In this document: piece after piece, positions 33,423-42,986 of the stretch | How the letters are laid out: the number at the start of each line of letters is the position of its first letter | Position numbering within the stretch: the first letter of the stretch is position 1 | From: CAILUG01 sp903844415 | GTDB taxonomy: Bacteria > Pseudomonadota > Gammaproteobacteria > Pseudomonadales > Pseudohongiellaceae | Direction of reading: 5' to 3' | DNA: 64,000 nt | Assembly (NCBI GenBank): GCA_947477655.1 | Contig: CANJTS010000001.1 | Coordinates: 372,001-436,000, forward strand | The notes under the pieces: model-generated | Seen by the model: the letters and a program-made list of their open reading frames with translations, nothing else | Databases searched by the model: none | Told to the model about the DNA's origin: nothing | Position numbers and translations under genes: made by a program

Positions 33423-34307
33423 ATGAATCTGCCCCCGTTAAATGAAGATTCGCTCGGCCCAACCCAGGAACGGTTTGGCTTTACCGTATTTATGTCGATA
33501 TGTGTGCATGTGATGTTGATTCTTGGAGTTGGCTTTACCGTAGCAAAAGAACCTAACGTTATGACCAACATGGCCATCACTCTCGCCCAGTATCGCAGCA
33601 AAGATGCTCCCGAAGATCCGGATTTTCTAGCGCAGGCCAATCAGCAGGGCAGTGGCACCGAAGATGAAGCTTTGGCGCCGGCTTCACCCATAAAGTCACC
33701 CTTTGCGGCAAACACCATTGCTGATATCAGTGAGTATCTGCAAGAGCGACCCACTAGCAGCAGCAACAACACCAGCTCAGTAGTGGCTAGCAATAATCCC
33801 AGCAACTCTACAAGCGCAACCAAAGCTAGCCCTACAACAGCCCAAACTCCTTCTGCCATGCAAAATATTACCGGAGCACAAATGAGTGTTGCGGTGGCTT
33901 CATTACAAGCACAATTGGATTTACACCGGCAAGAATATGCCAAACGCCCCCGCCGCTATACACTCTCCTCGGCATCAACCAAAGAAAACTCCGACGCACT
34001 TTATCTTGATAACTGGCGTAAAAAAATTGAAGCCATCGGTAATATCAATTATCCCGAACAAGCTGCCTCACAAAGTATTTATGGCACACTGCGAGTGCTG
34101 GTGGCGATCAATCCCGACGGCAGTGTGAATGATATTCGTATCCTACGTTCATCTGGCGAACGTGTCCTCGATGAAGCCGCAGTGCGTATTGTGCAGCTCG
34201 CTGCACCCTTTCAACCCTTCCCCCCCACCATGCGATCTAAGGCGGATGTTCTGGAAATTATTCGCACTTGGCAATTTCATCGCGGCAATAATTTCAGCAG
34301 TTTCTGA
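33423..34307 (+). CDS. TonB-like energy transducer (TonB3 position)
   Basis: A 294-residue TonB family protein: short cytoplasmic start, one membrane anchor (FTVFMSICVHVMLILGVGF, about 23-42), a Ser/Thr/Asn/Ala-rich spacer instead of the usual Pro-rich one, and a C-terminal TonB domain (about 215-290) with YPEQAASQSIYGTLRVLVAI and LDEAAVRIVQLAAPFQPFP. In P. aeruginosa the gene at this position, tonB3, is needed for twitching motility. No exbB/exbD is nearby. Confidence 0.88.
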   Translation: MNLPPLNEDSLGPTQERFGFTVFMSICVHVMLILGVGFTVAKEPNVMTNMAITLAQYRSKDAPEDPDFLAQANQQGSGTEDEALAPASPIKSPFAANTIADISEYLQERPTSSSNNTSSVVASNNPSNSTSATKASPTTAQTPSAMQNITGAQMSVAVASLQAQLDLHRQEYAKRPRRYTLSSASTKENSDALYLDNWRKKIEAIGNINYPEQAASQSIYGTLRVLVAINPDGSVNDIRILRSSGERVLDEAAVRIVQLAAPFQPFPPTMRSKADVLEIIRTWQFHRGNNFSSF

Positions 34308-34319
34308 CGAGCGCGCACC

Positions 34320-34898
34320 ATGACTCTTGCCAAAACAGACTCACCCCTTTCACTCGTTAATCATTTTTTAATTGCCATGCCGCAATTAAACAATTCGTAT
34401 TTCGCCAACACTGTGATTTATATGTGGCAACATAATTCGGAAGGCGCCTTGGGTCTGGTCATCAATCTGCCGATTAAAATGCGCATGACCGATATATTTG
34501 AACAACTTGGTCTGACCGACTTACGGATGTCTACAGCCAATCCTTTTATTTTGTCAGGCGGCCCGGTAGAAACTGATAAAGGATTTGTGTTGCATGACGC
34601 TGATCCCCGTTGGCCCTCATCCCTAGCAGTCACAGAGCACCTCAGTATTACAACTTCGCGGGATATTCTGGCGGCTATAGGCCGTGGCGAAGGCCCACAA
34701 AATTATTTGATAGCCCTTGGTTGTTCTGGCTGGAGCGCAGGACAACTCGAACAAGAGTTGGTGCAAAATTCTTGGTTTACCTGCCTAGCCACCAAGGATA
34801 TTATTTTTTCTACCGAGTTTTCCAAAAAACCTGATATGGCCGCTGCCACCCTAGGCTTTTCGATGGCACAACTGACCAATGATGTAGGGTATTCATGA
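34320..34898 (+). CDS. yqgE: UPF0301 protein YqgE/AlgH
   Basis: A 192-residue protein of the conserved UPF0301 family, of unknown biochemical role (called AlgH in Pseudomonas). The family start LVNHFLIAMPQLNNSYFANTV, then GALGLVINLP, FILSGGPVETDKGFVLH and LIALGCSGWSAGQLEQEL are all present. It is followed by ruvX with a 4-bp overlap, the usual arrangement. Confidence 0.95.
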   Translation: MTLAKTDSPLSLVNHFLIAMPQLNNSYFANTVIYMWQHNSEGALGLVINLPIKMRMTDIFEQLGLTDLRMSTANPFILSGGPVETDKGFVLHDADPRWPSSLAVTEHLSITTSRDILAAIGRGEGPQNYLIALGCSGWSAGQLEQELVQNSWFTCLATKDIIFSTEFSKKPDMAAATLGFSMAQLTNDVGYS

Positions 34899-35326
34899 GT
34901 ACGACACTGACTTTGTTTGGTATCGATTTTGGCACGCGCAAAATTGGCATCGCTGTGGGTCAGACTCTTACTCGCACTGCAATGGGCATAGCCGTGCTGG
35001 CGGTACGTAACGGCGAACCCGACTGGATTGAGCTCGATAAGCTGGTAAAACAGTGGAAACCTGGTGCTTTTGTAGTAGGCATGCCCTACAACATGGACGG
35101 CAGCGAAAGTGACATGTCGGATCTTGCACGCAAATTTTCTACTACTCTTACCACTCGTTACGTGTGCCCGTGTCACCCAATCGATGAAAGACTCAGCACA
35201 CGTGCCGCTAAAGAAATCAGCCGTAACAATGCACAACTACGTGGCAAACGCCCTAATGACAGAGCGCAAGTTGATGCGATGGCAGCACAACTTCTGCTGG
35301 AGTCGTGGTTTGATGCGAATTATTAA
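34895..35326 (+). CDS. ruvX: Putative pre-16S rRNA nuclease RuvX/YqgF
   Basis: An RNase H-fold nuclease of 143 residues implicated in 16S rRNA 5' processing. Catalytic motifs are visible: GIDFGTRKIGIAVG (first Asp), VVGMPYNMDGSES, DERLST and the C-terminal DRAQVDAMAA Asp. It overlaps yqgE by 4 bp (ATGA). In Pseudomonas pyrR-pyrB-pyrC come next; here the next gene is dbpA after 185 bp with nothing notable in the gap. Confidence 0.95.
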   Translation: MSTTLTLFGIDFGTRKIGIAVGQTLTRTAMGIAVLAVRNGEPDWIELDKLVKQWKPGAFVVGMPYNMDGSESDMSDLARKFSTTLTTRYVCPCHPIDERLSTRAAKEISRNNAQLRGKRPNDRAQVDAMAAQLLLESWFDANY

Positions 35327-35511
35327 AAATAAATTTATATCTGGAACAATATTCCGATAGCTACTGGTTAAGTGGAAAATTCAGAGCGTAATGAAACGCG
35401 GCTAGAAAGATCGAAATATTGACAATACTGCCTTGTAGTAACAAGAGCACACACGCAAATGCACCCCGACAAATATGCACTTACACTTTACGACCCATGC
35501 GATAATGACGC

Positions 35512-36885
35512 ATGCAAAAATTCTCTGAACTTCCCGATCTCCCCCCCAGCCTGTTACAAGCCGTAGATGCCCTCGGTTATTCAGCCATGACCCCCATTCA
35601 AGCAGAAGCCTTGCCGCTGCTGCTCGCCGGCATGGATGTACAAGCACAGGCTAAAACCGGTAGTGGCAAAACAGCAGCCTTTGGTTTGGCCTTGTTGGCC
35701 AAGTTACAAATTGGGCAAGGCCGTTTGCAAAGCCTGGTGTTGTGTCCCACGCGTGAACTCGCCGATCAGGTCAGTAAAGAAATTCGCGCCCTTGCCCGTT
35801 TTATTCCCAATGTAAAAATTCTAAGTTTATGCGGTGGTATTCCCTTGCGCCCCCAACTCGCTTCCCTCAAACACGAACCCCATATCGTGGTGGGTACTCC
35901 GGGTCGTATTTTAGAATTATTGTCGTTAGGCGAATTAAAATTCGATGCAATGCAAAATGTTATTCTGGATGAAGCAGATCGTATGCTCGACATGGGTTTT
36001 CTAGACGATGTCACCAGCATTCTCAATCAAACACCCCCAACCCGAAATACCTGGTTGTTTTCGGCTACCTACCCCCGCGAAATAAAGGCACTGAGCAAGC
36101 AGTTTCAACGCAAGCCCACTGAAATTACCGTCGACAGCCAACACGATGCCAACGTAATTGAGCAACTGTTTTATAAAGTCGACATCGACGAAAAACCCGC
36201 AGCCGTACTTACCTTACTGCGCACGCAGCAGGCCGAAAGCTGCCTGATTTTTTGCAACACCAAAGTCGACACCAACAAACTAACCGATTATTTATTTAAA
36301 AGTGGCGTACCCACACTCAGCCTGCATGGCGATATGGATCAGCGCGAGCGTGAAGAAACACTGGTGCAATTTGCCAACGGCAGCAGTCGTGTGTTGGTAG
36401 CCACAGATGTGGCTGCACGTGGCTTGGATATCAAAGCATTACCGCTAGTGCTTGCCTACGAACTACCTGCTGATGCTGATCTGCACACGCATCGCATAGG
36501 TCGCACGGGTCGTGCTGGTGAAATTGGTCTCGCCATGAGCCTGGTTGCAGCCACGGAAATGAATCGACTTGCTCGCATTGAAATCCTGATGGACGCTGCC
36601 GTAACCTGGACTAGACTGCCCTCACGTACCAATACCAGCGCCTTACCTGCGCCGACCATGCGCACAATGGTGATTGATGCCGGACGGCAAGATAAATTAC
36701 GCCCAGGTGATATTGTCGGAGCCTTAACTGGTGTGGCGGGCCTGACTGCCGATCAAATTGGCAAAATCGATGTGTTTGCCACACGCTCGTATGTTGGGGT
36801 TTCGTACAAGGTCATCGACCAAGTAATGGAAAAATTGCGTGTCGGAAAAATAAAAGGCCGCAACTTCCGAATTCGTAAATTGTAG
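35512..36885 (+). CDS. dbpA: ATP-dependent RNA helicase DbpA
   Basis: DbpA is a DEAD-box helicase that binds hairpin 92 of 23S rRNA during 50S assembly. The 457 residues equal the E. coli length. Helicase motifs: AQAKTGSGKTAA (I), PTRELADQ (Ia), LDEADRMLDMGF (II), FSATYP (III), ATDVAARGLDI (V) and HRIGRTGR (VI). The last 75 residues (from MRTMVIDAG) are the DbpA RNA-recognition domain, which separates it from RhlE or SrmB. rluF follows 10 bp later, giving two 23S rRNA factors together. Confidence 0.97.
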   Translation: MQKFSELPDLPPSLLQAVDALGYSAMTPIQAEALPLLLAGMDVQAQAKTGSGKTAAFGLALLAKLQIGQGRLQSLVLCPTRELADQVSKEIRALARFIPNVKILSLCGGIPLRPQLASLKHEPHIVVGTPGRILELLSLGELKFDAMQNVILDEADRMLDMGFLDDVTSILNQTPPTRNTWLFSATYPREIKALSKQFQRKPTEITVDSQHDANVIEQLFYKVDIDEKPAAVLTLLRTQQAESCLIFCNTKVDTNKLTDYLFKSGVPTLSLHGDMDQREREETLVQFANGSSRVLVATDVAARGLDIKALPLVLAYELPADADLHTHRIGRTGRAGEIGLAMSLVAATEMNRLARIEILMDAAVTWTRLPSRTNTSALPAPTMRTMVIDAGRQDKLRPGDIVGALTGVAGLTADQIGKIDVFATRSYVGVSYKVIDQVMEKLRVGKIKGRNFRIRKL

Positions 36886-36895
36886 AACTACCTGC

Positions 36896-37609
36896 ATGCG
36901 TCTGAATAAATATATCAGTGAAGCTGGGTTTTGCTCGCGCCGCGAAGCCGACGAGTTAATTACTGAGCAGCGTGTGACACTCAACGGTGTTGTAGCTGTA
37001 ACCGGCAGCAAATGGCTGGAGGGCATGATCGTTTGTGTTGATGACGAAGAGATCAAACTTAAAGTCACCATCAACAACAAACGCAAACATATTTACATTG
37101 CCCTCAACAAACCGGTGGGCATCACCTGCACCACCGACCAAAAAATCAAAGGCAACATCATCGACTTTGTAGATCATCAGGAACGTATTTTCCCCATTGG
37201 CCGGCTCGATAAAGATTCCGAAGGATTGATTTTGCTCACTAGCAACGGTGATATCGTCAATAAAATTCTGCGTTCAGAAAATAATCACGAAAAAGAATAT
37301 CTAGTGGGTGTGCATAAAGCGGTTAACGATGATTTTTTACGCGTCATGGCGCGCGGGGTTCACATCCATGGTCATCTCACTAAACCCTGCAAAGTGTCGC
37401 GCCTTGCCAAATACGGATTTAGAATTATTCTGACCCAAGGTTTAAACCGACAAATCCGCTTGATGAGTGCAGCACTTGGCTACAAAGTTACGCAGCTGTG
37501 TCGCATCCGAATTGTTAATGTGCTTTTAGGTCAACTAAAACCTGGTTCTTGGCGAAATTTAACCGATAAAGAGCTGGCAGGACTGCTGCCGGAATTCAAA
37601 GATTGGTAA
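36896..37609 (+). CDS. rluF: 23S rRNA pseudouridine synthase RluF-like
   Basis: A 237-residue protein of the RsuA/RluB/E/F family: N-terminal S4 domain (MRLNKYISEAGFCSRREAD, then VTLNG), NKPVGITCT, the catalytic FPIGRLDKDSEGLILLT with Asp, and GLNRQIRLMSAALGY. The motif order and GSKW segment fit RluF, which modifies U2604 (and U2605) of 23S rRNA. It is probably cotranscribed with dbpA and convergent with pilT. Confidence 0.9.
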   Translation: MRLNKYISEAGFCSRREADELITEQRVTLNGVVAVTGSKWLEGMIVCVDDEEIKLKVTINNKRKHIYIALNKPVGITCTTDQKIKGNIIDFVDHQERIFPIGRLDKDSEGLILLTSNGDIVNKILRSENNHEKEYLVGVHKAVNDDFLRVMARGVHIHGHLTKPCKVSRLAKYGFRIILTQGLNRQIRLMSAALGYKVTQLCRIRIVNVLLGQLKPGSWRNLTDKELAGLLPEFKDW

Positions 37610-37678
37610 AAAAAAAGCGAGCACAGCGCTGCAATTGGAAAGCTGCAGAGCCTATGCAGGTAGTTTATCAACTAGAAG

Positions 37679-38713
37679 TTAAATAGACTCTGGCGACCTA
37701 GCTTTAGCGCGGGCAACTTCCCGATCCACGATACCTTTTTGTACCAGGGTTTTCAGGGATTGATCGAGTGTTGTCATGCCAACCTGCGAGCCGGTCTGAA
37801 TAGCAGAATACATCTGGGCAACTTTATCTTCGCGGATCAAATTACGGATGGCTGATGTACCAATCATGATTTCGTGCGCAGCCACACGACCACCGCCAAT
37901 TTTTTTGAGCAGCGCTTGCGACACCACCGCTTGTAGGGACTCGGACAGCATCGAACGCACCATCGATTTTTCTGTCGCCGGAAATACGTCAACTACCCTG
38001 TCGATTGTTTTGGCAGCAGAGGTTGTATGCAATGTGCCAAACACCAAGTGACCGGTTTCGGCGGCTGTCAGTGCCAAACGAATGGTTTCCAGATCGCGCA
38101 GCTCACCGACCAGAATAATGTCGGGGTCCTCACGCAAGGCAGAACGAAGTGCAGCATTAAAACTGTGAGTATCGCGGAATACTTCGCGCTGGTTAATCAA
38201 AGATTTTTTGCTTTCGTGTACAAATTCGATCGGATCTTCGATAGTCAGAATGTGTTCATATTTGGTGTTGTTAATGTAATCGATCATGGCCGCCAACGTG
38301 GTGCTTTTACCTGAGCCAGTAGGCCCGGTGACACAGACAAGACCACGGGCATTGTCTGAAATTTTGCGGAAGATTTCCCCCATGCCCAGTTGTTCCATCG
38401 ACAAAATTGTAGTGGGAATTGTTCTAAAAACAGCAGCAGCACCCCGGTTTTGGACAAAGGCATTTACTCTGAAACGGGCAAGACCAGGAATTTCAAAGGA
38501 AAAATCGACTTCCAGAAACTCTTCGTACAGCTTGCGTTGTTTGTCGTTCATGATTTCGTAGATAAGATCATGCACGGCTTTGTGATCCATTGGTTCTACA
38601 TTAAGACGACGAATGTCACCGTCAACCCGAATCATCGGGGGTAAACCTGCAGTAAGATGCAAGTCTGAGGCTTTTTGTTGTACGCTGAAGTTAAGCAATT
38701 CCTGAATATTCAT
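37679..38713 (-). CDS. pilT: Type IV pilus retraction ATPase PilT
   Basis: The hexameric cytosolic motor that depolymerises pili for twitching. The 344-residue protein has an N-terminal PAS-like domain, Walker A GPTGSGKST (130-138), the Asp box around TIEDPIEFVH (158-166), Walker B DIILVGELRD (198-207), the His box TGHLVFGTLHT and the C-terminal AIRNLIRE (288-295) needed for retraction. pilU, which follows pilT in Pseudomonas, is not here; a pseudouridine synthase gene converges instead. It is divergent from yggS, as in relatives. Confidence 0.98.
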   Translation of the reverse strand: MNIQELLNFSVQQKASDLHLTAGLPPMIRVDGDIRRLNVEPMDHKAVHDLIYEIMNDKQRKLYEEFLEVDFSFEIPGLARFRVNAFVQNRGAAAVFRTIPTTILSMEQLGMGEIFRKISDNARGLVCVTGPTGSGKSTTLAAMIDYINNTKYEHILTIEDPIEFVHESKKSLINQREVFRDTHSFNAALRSALREDPDIILVGELRDLETIRLALTAAETGHLVFGTLHTTSAAKTIDRVVDVFPATEKSMVRSMLSESLQAVVSQALLKKIGGGRVAAHEIMIGTSAIRNLIREDKVAQMYSAIQTGSQVGMTTLDQSLKTLVQKGIVDREVARAKARSPESI

Positions 38714-38778
38714 GTAAGTTTTAAGCCCCTACTACGCATGATAAGATTTTTTAATTTAAGGTTGAGCACTGAATCATT

Positions 38779-39489
38779 ATGACCGAAAGCATATCAGCTA
38801 ATTTAGAACTTATGCACCAACACATTACGCAATTTGAAAAGCAGTATTCGCGCGTCCCCGGCTCGGTACAATTGCTGGCGGTCAGTAAAACTCATGGTGT
38901 GGACAGTATTCGCACTGCACTTGCGGCTGGTCAGCATAACTTCGCAGAAAACTATATGCAGGAAGCCCTCGCTAAGATTGCGACCTTATCAGATGAACAC
39001 ATTTTTTGGCATTTTATTGGTCCGATACAATCGAACAAGACCAAAGTTCTGGCGGCAAATTTTGACTGGATACACAGCGTGGATCGCAGCCACATTGCGC
39101 AACGTTTGCATGAGCAACTGCCACCGGGAAAAGCACCGCTTAATGTGCTGCTGCAAGTAAACATCAGCGATGAAGACAGCAAAGCCGGCGTTTCTTTAAG
39201 GGAGTTGCCCGAGTTAGCTGCTGCAGTTGCTAGCTTGTCTAGGCTAAAACTATGCGGCTTGATGGCCATTCCTGCCCCAAGCGCAGATATTGCAGCACAG
39301 CGGTCTAGCTTTGCTTTGCTGGCTCAAGCACGCGCTACTCTGGTTGAGCTTGGACACCTTGACTGTATACATTTGTCGATGGGCATGAGTGCAGATTATG
39401 AAGCGGCTATCGCTGAAGGGGCCACTATGATTCGTATTGGCACTGATATTTTTGGTGCGCGATCTAAACGCCCAACAACTGATGCATAA
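38779..39489 (+). CDS. yggS: PLP homeostasis protein YggS
   Basis: A 236-residue PLP-binding protein of the YggS/PROSC family that keeps vitamin B6 and amino acid pools balanced. PLP Lys is in LLAVSKTHGV (about residue 36); FAENYMQEAL, WHFIGPIQSNK, SMGMSADYEAAI and the phosphate-binding IRIGTDIFGAR are present. It is followed by proC and yggT, a widespread gene order. Confidence 0.96.
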   Translation: MTESISANLELMHQHITQFEKQYSRVPGSVQLLAVSKTHGVDSIRTALAAGQHNFAENYMQEALAKIATLSDEHIFWHFIGPIQSNKTKVLAANFDWIHSVDRSHIAQRLHEQLPPGKAPLNVLLQVNISDEDSKAGVSLRELPELAAAVASLSRLKLCGLMAIPAPSADIAAQRSSFALLAQARATLVELGHLDCIHLSMGMSADYEAAIAEGATMIRIGTDIFGARSKRPTTDA

Positions 39490-39578
39490 GTTATAGAACA
39501 AGACCGCCTGCCAATCCGCGCCAAGCGACTCTTATTCCCCTGTTCTCCTGTTTCCTACTGGAGATATAAGTCAGTTCC

Positions 39579-40424
39579 ATGAGTTACAATATGATGATGA
39601 TTGCACCTAACACCACCATCGGTTTTATAGGCGCTGGCAACATGGCGTCGGCCTTGCTTGCCGGCTTGCTTGCCAAGGGCATTGCACCGGCTCAGCTATG
39701 GGTTGCCAACCCTAGTGCAGCCAAACTCACAGCGTTTGCTGCTCAAGGCGTCAACACTACTTCTGATAACCTCGCCGTAGTTGCACATTGTCAGACCATT
39801 GTGTTGGCCGTAAAACCCCAAAAAATGGCAACTGTTGTGCAGGCTTTGCAAACATCCCTGATAGCAAAACCCTGCTTGCTGATTTCCATAGCAGCTGGAA
39901 TTAGCTGCCATGGCTTGCTCAGCTGGACACAACCATCACAAGCTATTGTGCGTTGCATGCCCAACACCCCGGCCTTGGTTGGTGCTGGCGCCTGTGGCAT
40001 GTTTGCCAACGCCAACGTAAATGCCGATCAGAAACTTACCGCACAAGCCATTATGCAAGCAGTCGGTAGTGTCTGTTGGCTGGAGCGCGAACAACAACTG
40101 GATGCAGTCACTGCGTTGTCCGGTTCGGGACCTGCCTATTTTTTTGTGTTGATTCAAGCCATGCAGGCCGCTGGAATAAAATTGGGATTACCTGCCGAAG
40201 TAGCCCGACAACTGAGCTTGCAGACGGCATTTGGCGCAGCCAAACTGGCCTTGCACAGCGACATGGACGTTATCGAATTACGTCGTCGTGTCTCTTCTCC
40301 TGGTGGCACCACCGAAGCAGCCATCAAACAATTTGAATCTGAAGATTTTCACAACATGGTGGAACGCGCACTTACCCAAGCGGCACTACGCGCGCAGGAG
40401 CTGCGTAACATAGAGTTGACTTGA
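39579..40424 (+). CDS. proC: Pyrroline-5-carboxylate reductase ProC
   Basis: The last enzyme of proline synthesis, using NADPH. The 281-residue protein has an N-terminal dinucleotide-binding GFIGAGNMASALLAG and the C-terminal family signature with VTALSGSGPAYFF, plus LRRRVSSPGGTTEAAI. The ATG at 39579 is used; a downstream Met (39591) would give a typical-length enzyme too. The nearest GGAG is 15 bp upstream. Confidence 0.97.
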   Translation: MSYNMMMIAPNTTIGFIGAGNMASALLAGLLAKGIAPAQLWVANPSAAKLTAFAAQGVNTTSDNLAVVAHCQTIVLAVKPQKMATVVQALQTSLIAKPCLLISIAAGISCHGLLSWTQPSQAIVRCMPNTPALVGAGACGMFANANVNADQKLTAQAIMQAVGSVCWLEREQQLDAVTALSGSGPAYFFVLIQAMQAAGIKLGLPAEVARQLSLQTAFGAAKLALHSDMDVIELRRRVSSPGGTTEAAIKQFESEDFHNMVERALTQAALRAQELRNIELT

Positions 40425-40507
40425 GATGTAAGGCGTTTGAGCGAGACCACAACTAATTCATTAACTTTATACAGAAGCTAAAACACAAGCTTATACACAA
40501 GAGAACA

Positions 40508-41104
40508 ATGATGGGTCCAACAATAGGAAAAGCATTGATATTAATCATCAACAGCCTGGGTGGTTTGTACATACTGGCTGTGTTGTTGCGTTTTTTGCTG
40601 CAAGCAGTGAAAGCTGATTTTTACAATCCGGCGTCGCAGGCCATCGTCAAAATCACTACCCCACTGCTAAAACCATTTCGCAAAGTGATTCCCGGTTTTC
40701 GGGGGCTGGATTTTGCAGCCTTGTTCCTAGCTCTGGCCTTGAACACCGCAGCCACTTCAATGATGATTTTTGTTGGTGGTTATACGTTGCCCGGCATTGG
40801 CATTATTGTGAGCTGGGCTTTGGTAGGTCTGCTCGCCTTTATCCTCAACATTTATTATTACAGCCTGATGATTTCTGTCATAGCCAGCTTTATCGCTCCT
40901 TTTAGTGGCAACCCAATACTGCTAGTGATTTACCAAATTCTGGAGCCAATAAACAGCCGAGTGCGCCGCATAATTCCTCCCATGGGCGGTCTCGATCTCT
41001 CGCCGTTGTTTATCTTCTTAGGTATTAATGTGCTAGAAATATTGTTGGTAAACTCCATTGCGCAGGGTTTGAATCTAAGACCCGACCTAGTCATTGGTAT
41101 TTAA
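40508..41104 (+). CDS. yggT: YggT family membrane protein
   Basis: A 198-residue inner-membrane protein with two YGGT repeats, each a pair of helices ending in a short amphipathic motif: FYNPASQAIVKITTPLLKPF in the first and LLVIYQILEPINSRVRRIIP in the second. E. coli YggT is linked to osmotic tolerance; the molecular role is unknown. It follows proC by 83 bp and precedes metX by 17 bp. Confidence 0.92.
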   Translation: MMGPTIGKALILIINSLGGLYILAVLLRFLLQAVKADFYNPASQAIVKITTPLLKPFRKVIPGFRGLDFAALFLALALNTAATSMMIFVGGYTLPGIGIIVSWALVGLLAFILNIYYYSLMISVIASFIAPFSGNPILLVIYQILEPINSRVRRIIPPMGGLDLSPLFIFLGINVLEILLVNSIAQGLNLRPDLVIGI

Positions 41105-41121
41105 GTACAAGCCGTAATTTT

Positions 41122-42339
41122 ATGGAAAATACGCTCAAACAAATTCCCGCCGATTCAGTTGGCATTGTAAGCCCACAGCGTTTGCATTTTGCAGAGCCAT
41201 TGAGGCTGCGCAGTGGCCGGGTTATTGAAAATTATGATCTGATGGTAGAAACCTACGGCACTTTAAATGCTGACAAATCCAATGCAATTTTGGTGTGTCA
41301 TGCATTAAGTGGCGATCATCATGCAGCTGGTTTTCACGATGCCCAAAACCCGAAAGAAAAACCTGGTTGGTGGGATTGTGCCATTGGTCCTGGCAAACCT
41401 TTTGATAGCAAAATATTTTTTATCGTGTGCTTAAACAACCTAGGTGGCTGTGCTGGCAGTACTGGGCCGTCTTCCATTAATCCGGAAACAGGCAAACCGT
41501 TCGGACCTGATTTTCCCATTGTCACAGTGCGTGACTGGGTCAACAGTCAAGCAAGGCTCGCTGATCGCCTCGGTATCCAGCAGTGGGCAGCGGTAATCGG
41601 TGGCAGTCTTGGTGGCATGCAAGTGATGCGTTGGGCCATTTCTTTTCCTGATCGATTGCGCCACGCCATCGTCATTGCAGCTGCCCCTAAACTGTCGGCA
41701 CAAAACATCGCCTTCAATGAAGTAGCGCGGCAGTCAATCATGAGTGATCCCGAATTTCACAATGGGCGTTACTACGATTTCAACACCTATCCGAAGAAAG
41801 GAGTTACATTGGCGCGAATGGTGGGGCATATCACTTATCTGTCGGATGCTGTGCTCAGTAACAAATTTGGCAAAGATGCCATTGTTGATACTTTTGGTCG
41901 TGATTTACGCAGTGGCAAACTCAGCTTCGGTTTTGATTTGGATTTTCAGGTACAGAGTTACTTGCAATACAAAGGTGAATCTTTTTCTAAAAATTTTGAT
42001 GCCAATACATATCTGCTGATCACCAAAACTCTTGATTATTTCGACCCTGCTGTCGATTACGATGGTGATCTGAGCAAAGCTTTCGCCAACAGCAACTGCA
42101 AGTTTCTGGTGATGGCCTTTACCAGCGACTGGCGCTTTGCGCCGGAACGATCGAAAGAAATAGTGGAAAGCCTGCTCAAAGCCAAACGGGAAGTGAGTTA
42201 TCTAGAAATAGAGGCCGATGCAGGTCACGATTCTTTTTTGTTGGCAGTACCACGTTATATGCAAGCACTACACGCCTACATGAGCAGAGTGGCGGCCGAA
42301 ATTATTTCGCTGCCAGATATTAGTAGAGAGTCACACTGA
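41122..42339 (+). CDS. metX: Homoserine O-acyltransferase MetX
   Basis: An alpha/beta-hydrolase-fold enzyme that acylates homoserine in methionine synthesis. The 405-residue protein has CHALSGDHHAAG, nucleophile Ser in VIGGSLGGMQVMRW (about residue 165), GRDLRSG and the catalytic His in DAGHDSFLL. The Pseudomonas orthologue uses succinyl-CoA; acyl specificity cannot be fixed by eye. metW overlaps by one base (TGATG), the normal pair. Confidence 0.95.
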   Translation: MENTLKQIPADSVGIVSPQRLHFAEPLRLRSGRVIENYDLMVETYGTLNADKSNAILVCHALSGDHHAAGFHDAQNPKEKPGWWDCAIGPGKPFDSKIFFIVCLNNLGGCAGSTGPSSINPETGKPFGPDFPIVTVRDWVNSQARLADRLGIQQWAAVIGGSLGGMQVMRWAISFPDRLRHAIVIAAAPKLSAQNIAFNEVARQSIMSDPEFHNGRYYDFNTYPKKGVTLARMVGHITYLSDAVLSNKFGKDAIVDTFGRDLRSGKLSFGFDLDFQVQSYLQYKGESFSKNFDANTYLLITKTLDYFDPAVDYDGDLSKAFANSNCKFLVMAFTSDWRFAPERSKEIVESLLKAKREVSYLEIEADAGHDSFLLAVPRYMQALHAYMSRVAAEIISLPDISRESH

Positions 42340-42929
42340 TGCGTGCCGATTTGAGTTTGATTCAAGATTGGATAAGCCCAGGCAGCCGCGTGTTGGATCT
42401 AGGCTGTGGTGATGGTTCTTTTCTGGCACATTTAAAACGTACCAAAAATATCCGTGGTTGTGGCCTCGAAATTGATCCTGCCAACATACATCTTTGTCTA
42501 CAGGCTGGGATCAATGTGATCGAACAAGACATGGATAAGGGGCTGGCAAATTTTGAGACCGACAGCTTTGACACTGTAGTTTTAGCGCAAACATTACAAG
42601 CGCTGCACAAACCCGACGAAATTGTGGATGCCATGATACGGGTTGGGAAAAATTGCATCCTAACCTTTCCTAACTTTGCCTACTGGCGGCACCGGTTGTC
42701 ACTGTTGACTGGTGGTCGTATGCCAAAATCACCACAGTTACCCTATGAGTGGTACAACACGCCAAACCTGCATCACTGTACCATTGGTGATTTTGATGCT
42801 TTGTGTGCTACCAAAAAAATCAAGGTCTTGCACCGCACGGTGGTGGATGATCAACATCTGCACAGTACACTAGCAAACTTTAATCCGAATTTTTTCGGGG
42901 TCAATGCTATTTATCACATCAGTCGGTAA
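42339..42929 (+). CDS. metW: MetW, methionine biosynthesis methyltransferase-like protein
   Basis: A 196-residue SAM-methyltransferase-fold protein that works with MetX in proteobacteria that lack MetA. The SAM-binding motif is VLDLGCGDGSFLAHL, with the acidic GLEIDP after it; FPNFAYWRHRLSLLTGGRMP and PYEWYNTPNLHHCTI are the MetW signature. Start overlaps metX stop. Confidence 0.95.
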   Translation: MRADLSLIQDWISPGSRVLDLGCGDGSFLAHLKRTKNIRGCGLEIDPANIHLCLQAGINVIEQDMDKGLANFETDSFDTVVLAQTLQALHKPDEIVDAMIRVGKNCILTFPNFAYWRHRLSLLTGGRMPKSPQLPYEWYNTPNLHHCTIGDFDALCATKKIKVLHRTVVDDQHLHSTLANFNPNFFGVNAIYHISR

Positions 42930-42986
42930 GTTTGTATGCAAGAGACTGGGCGTGTCATTTTTGGTAAATTTTTTAAGCACAAATTT

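Noticed and set aside
34703..35236. 177-codon minus-strand frame over yqgE-ruvX
   Set aside because: It is the shadow of two well-supported overlapping genes; Cys/His-rich composition is typical of antisense frames here.
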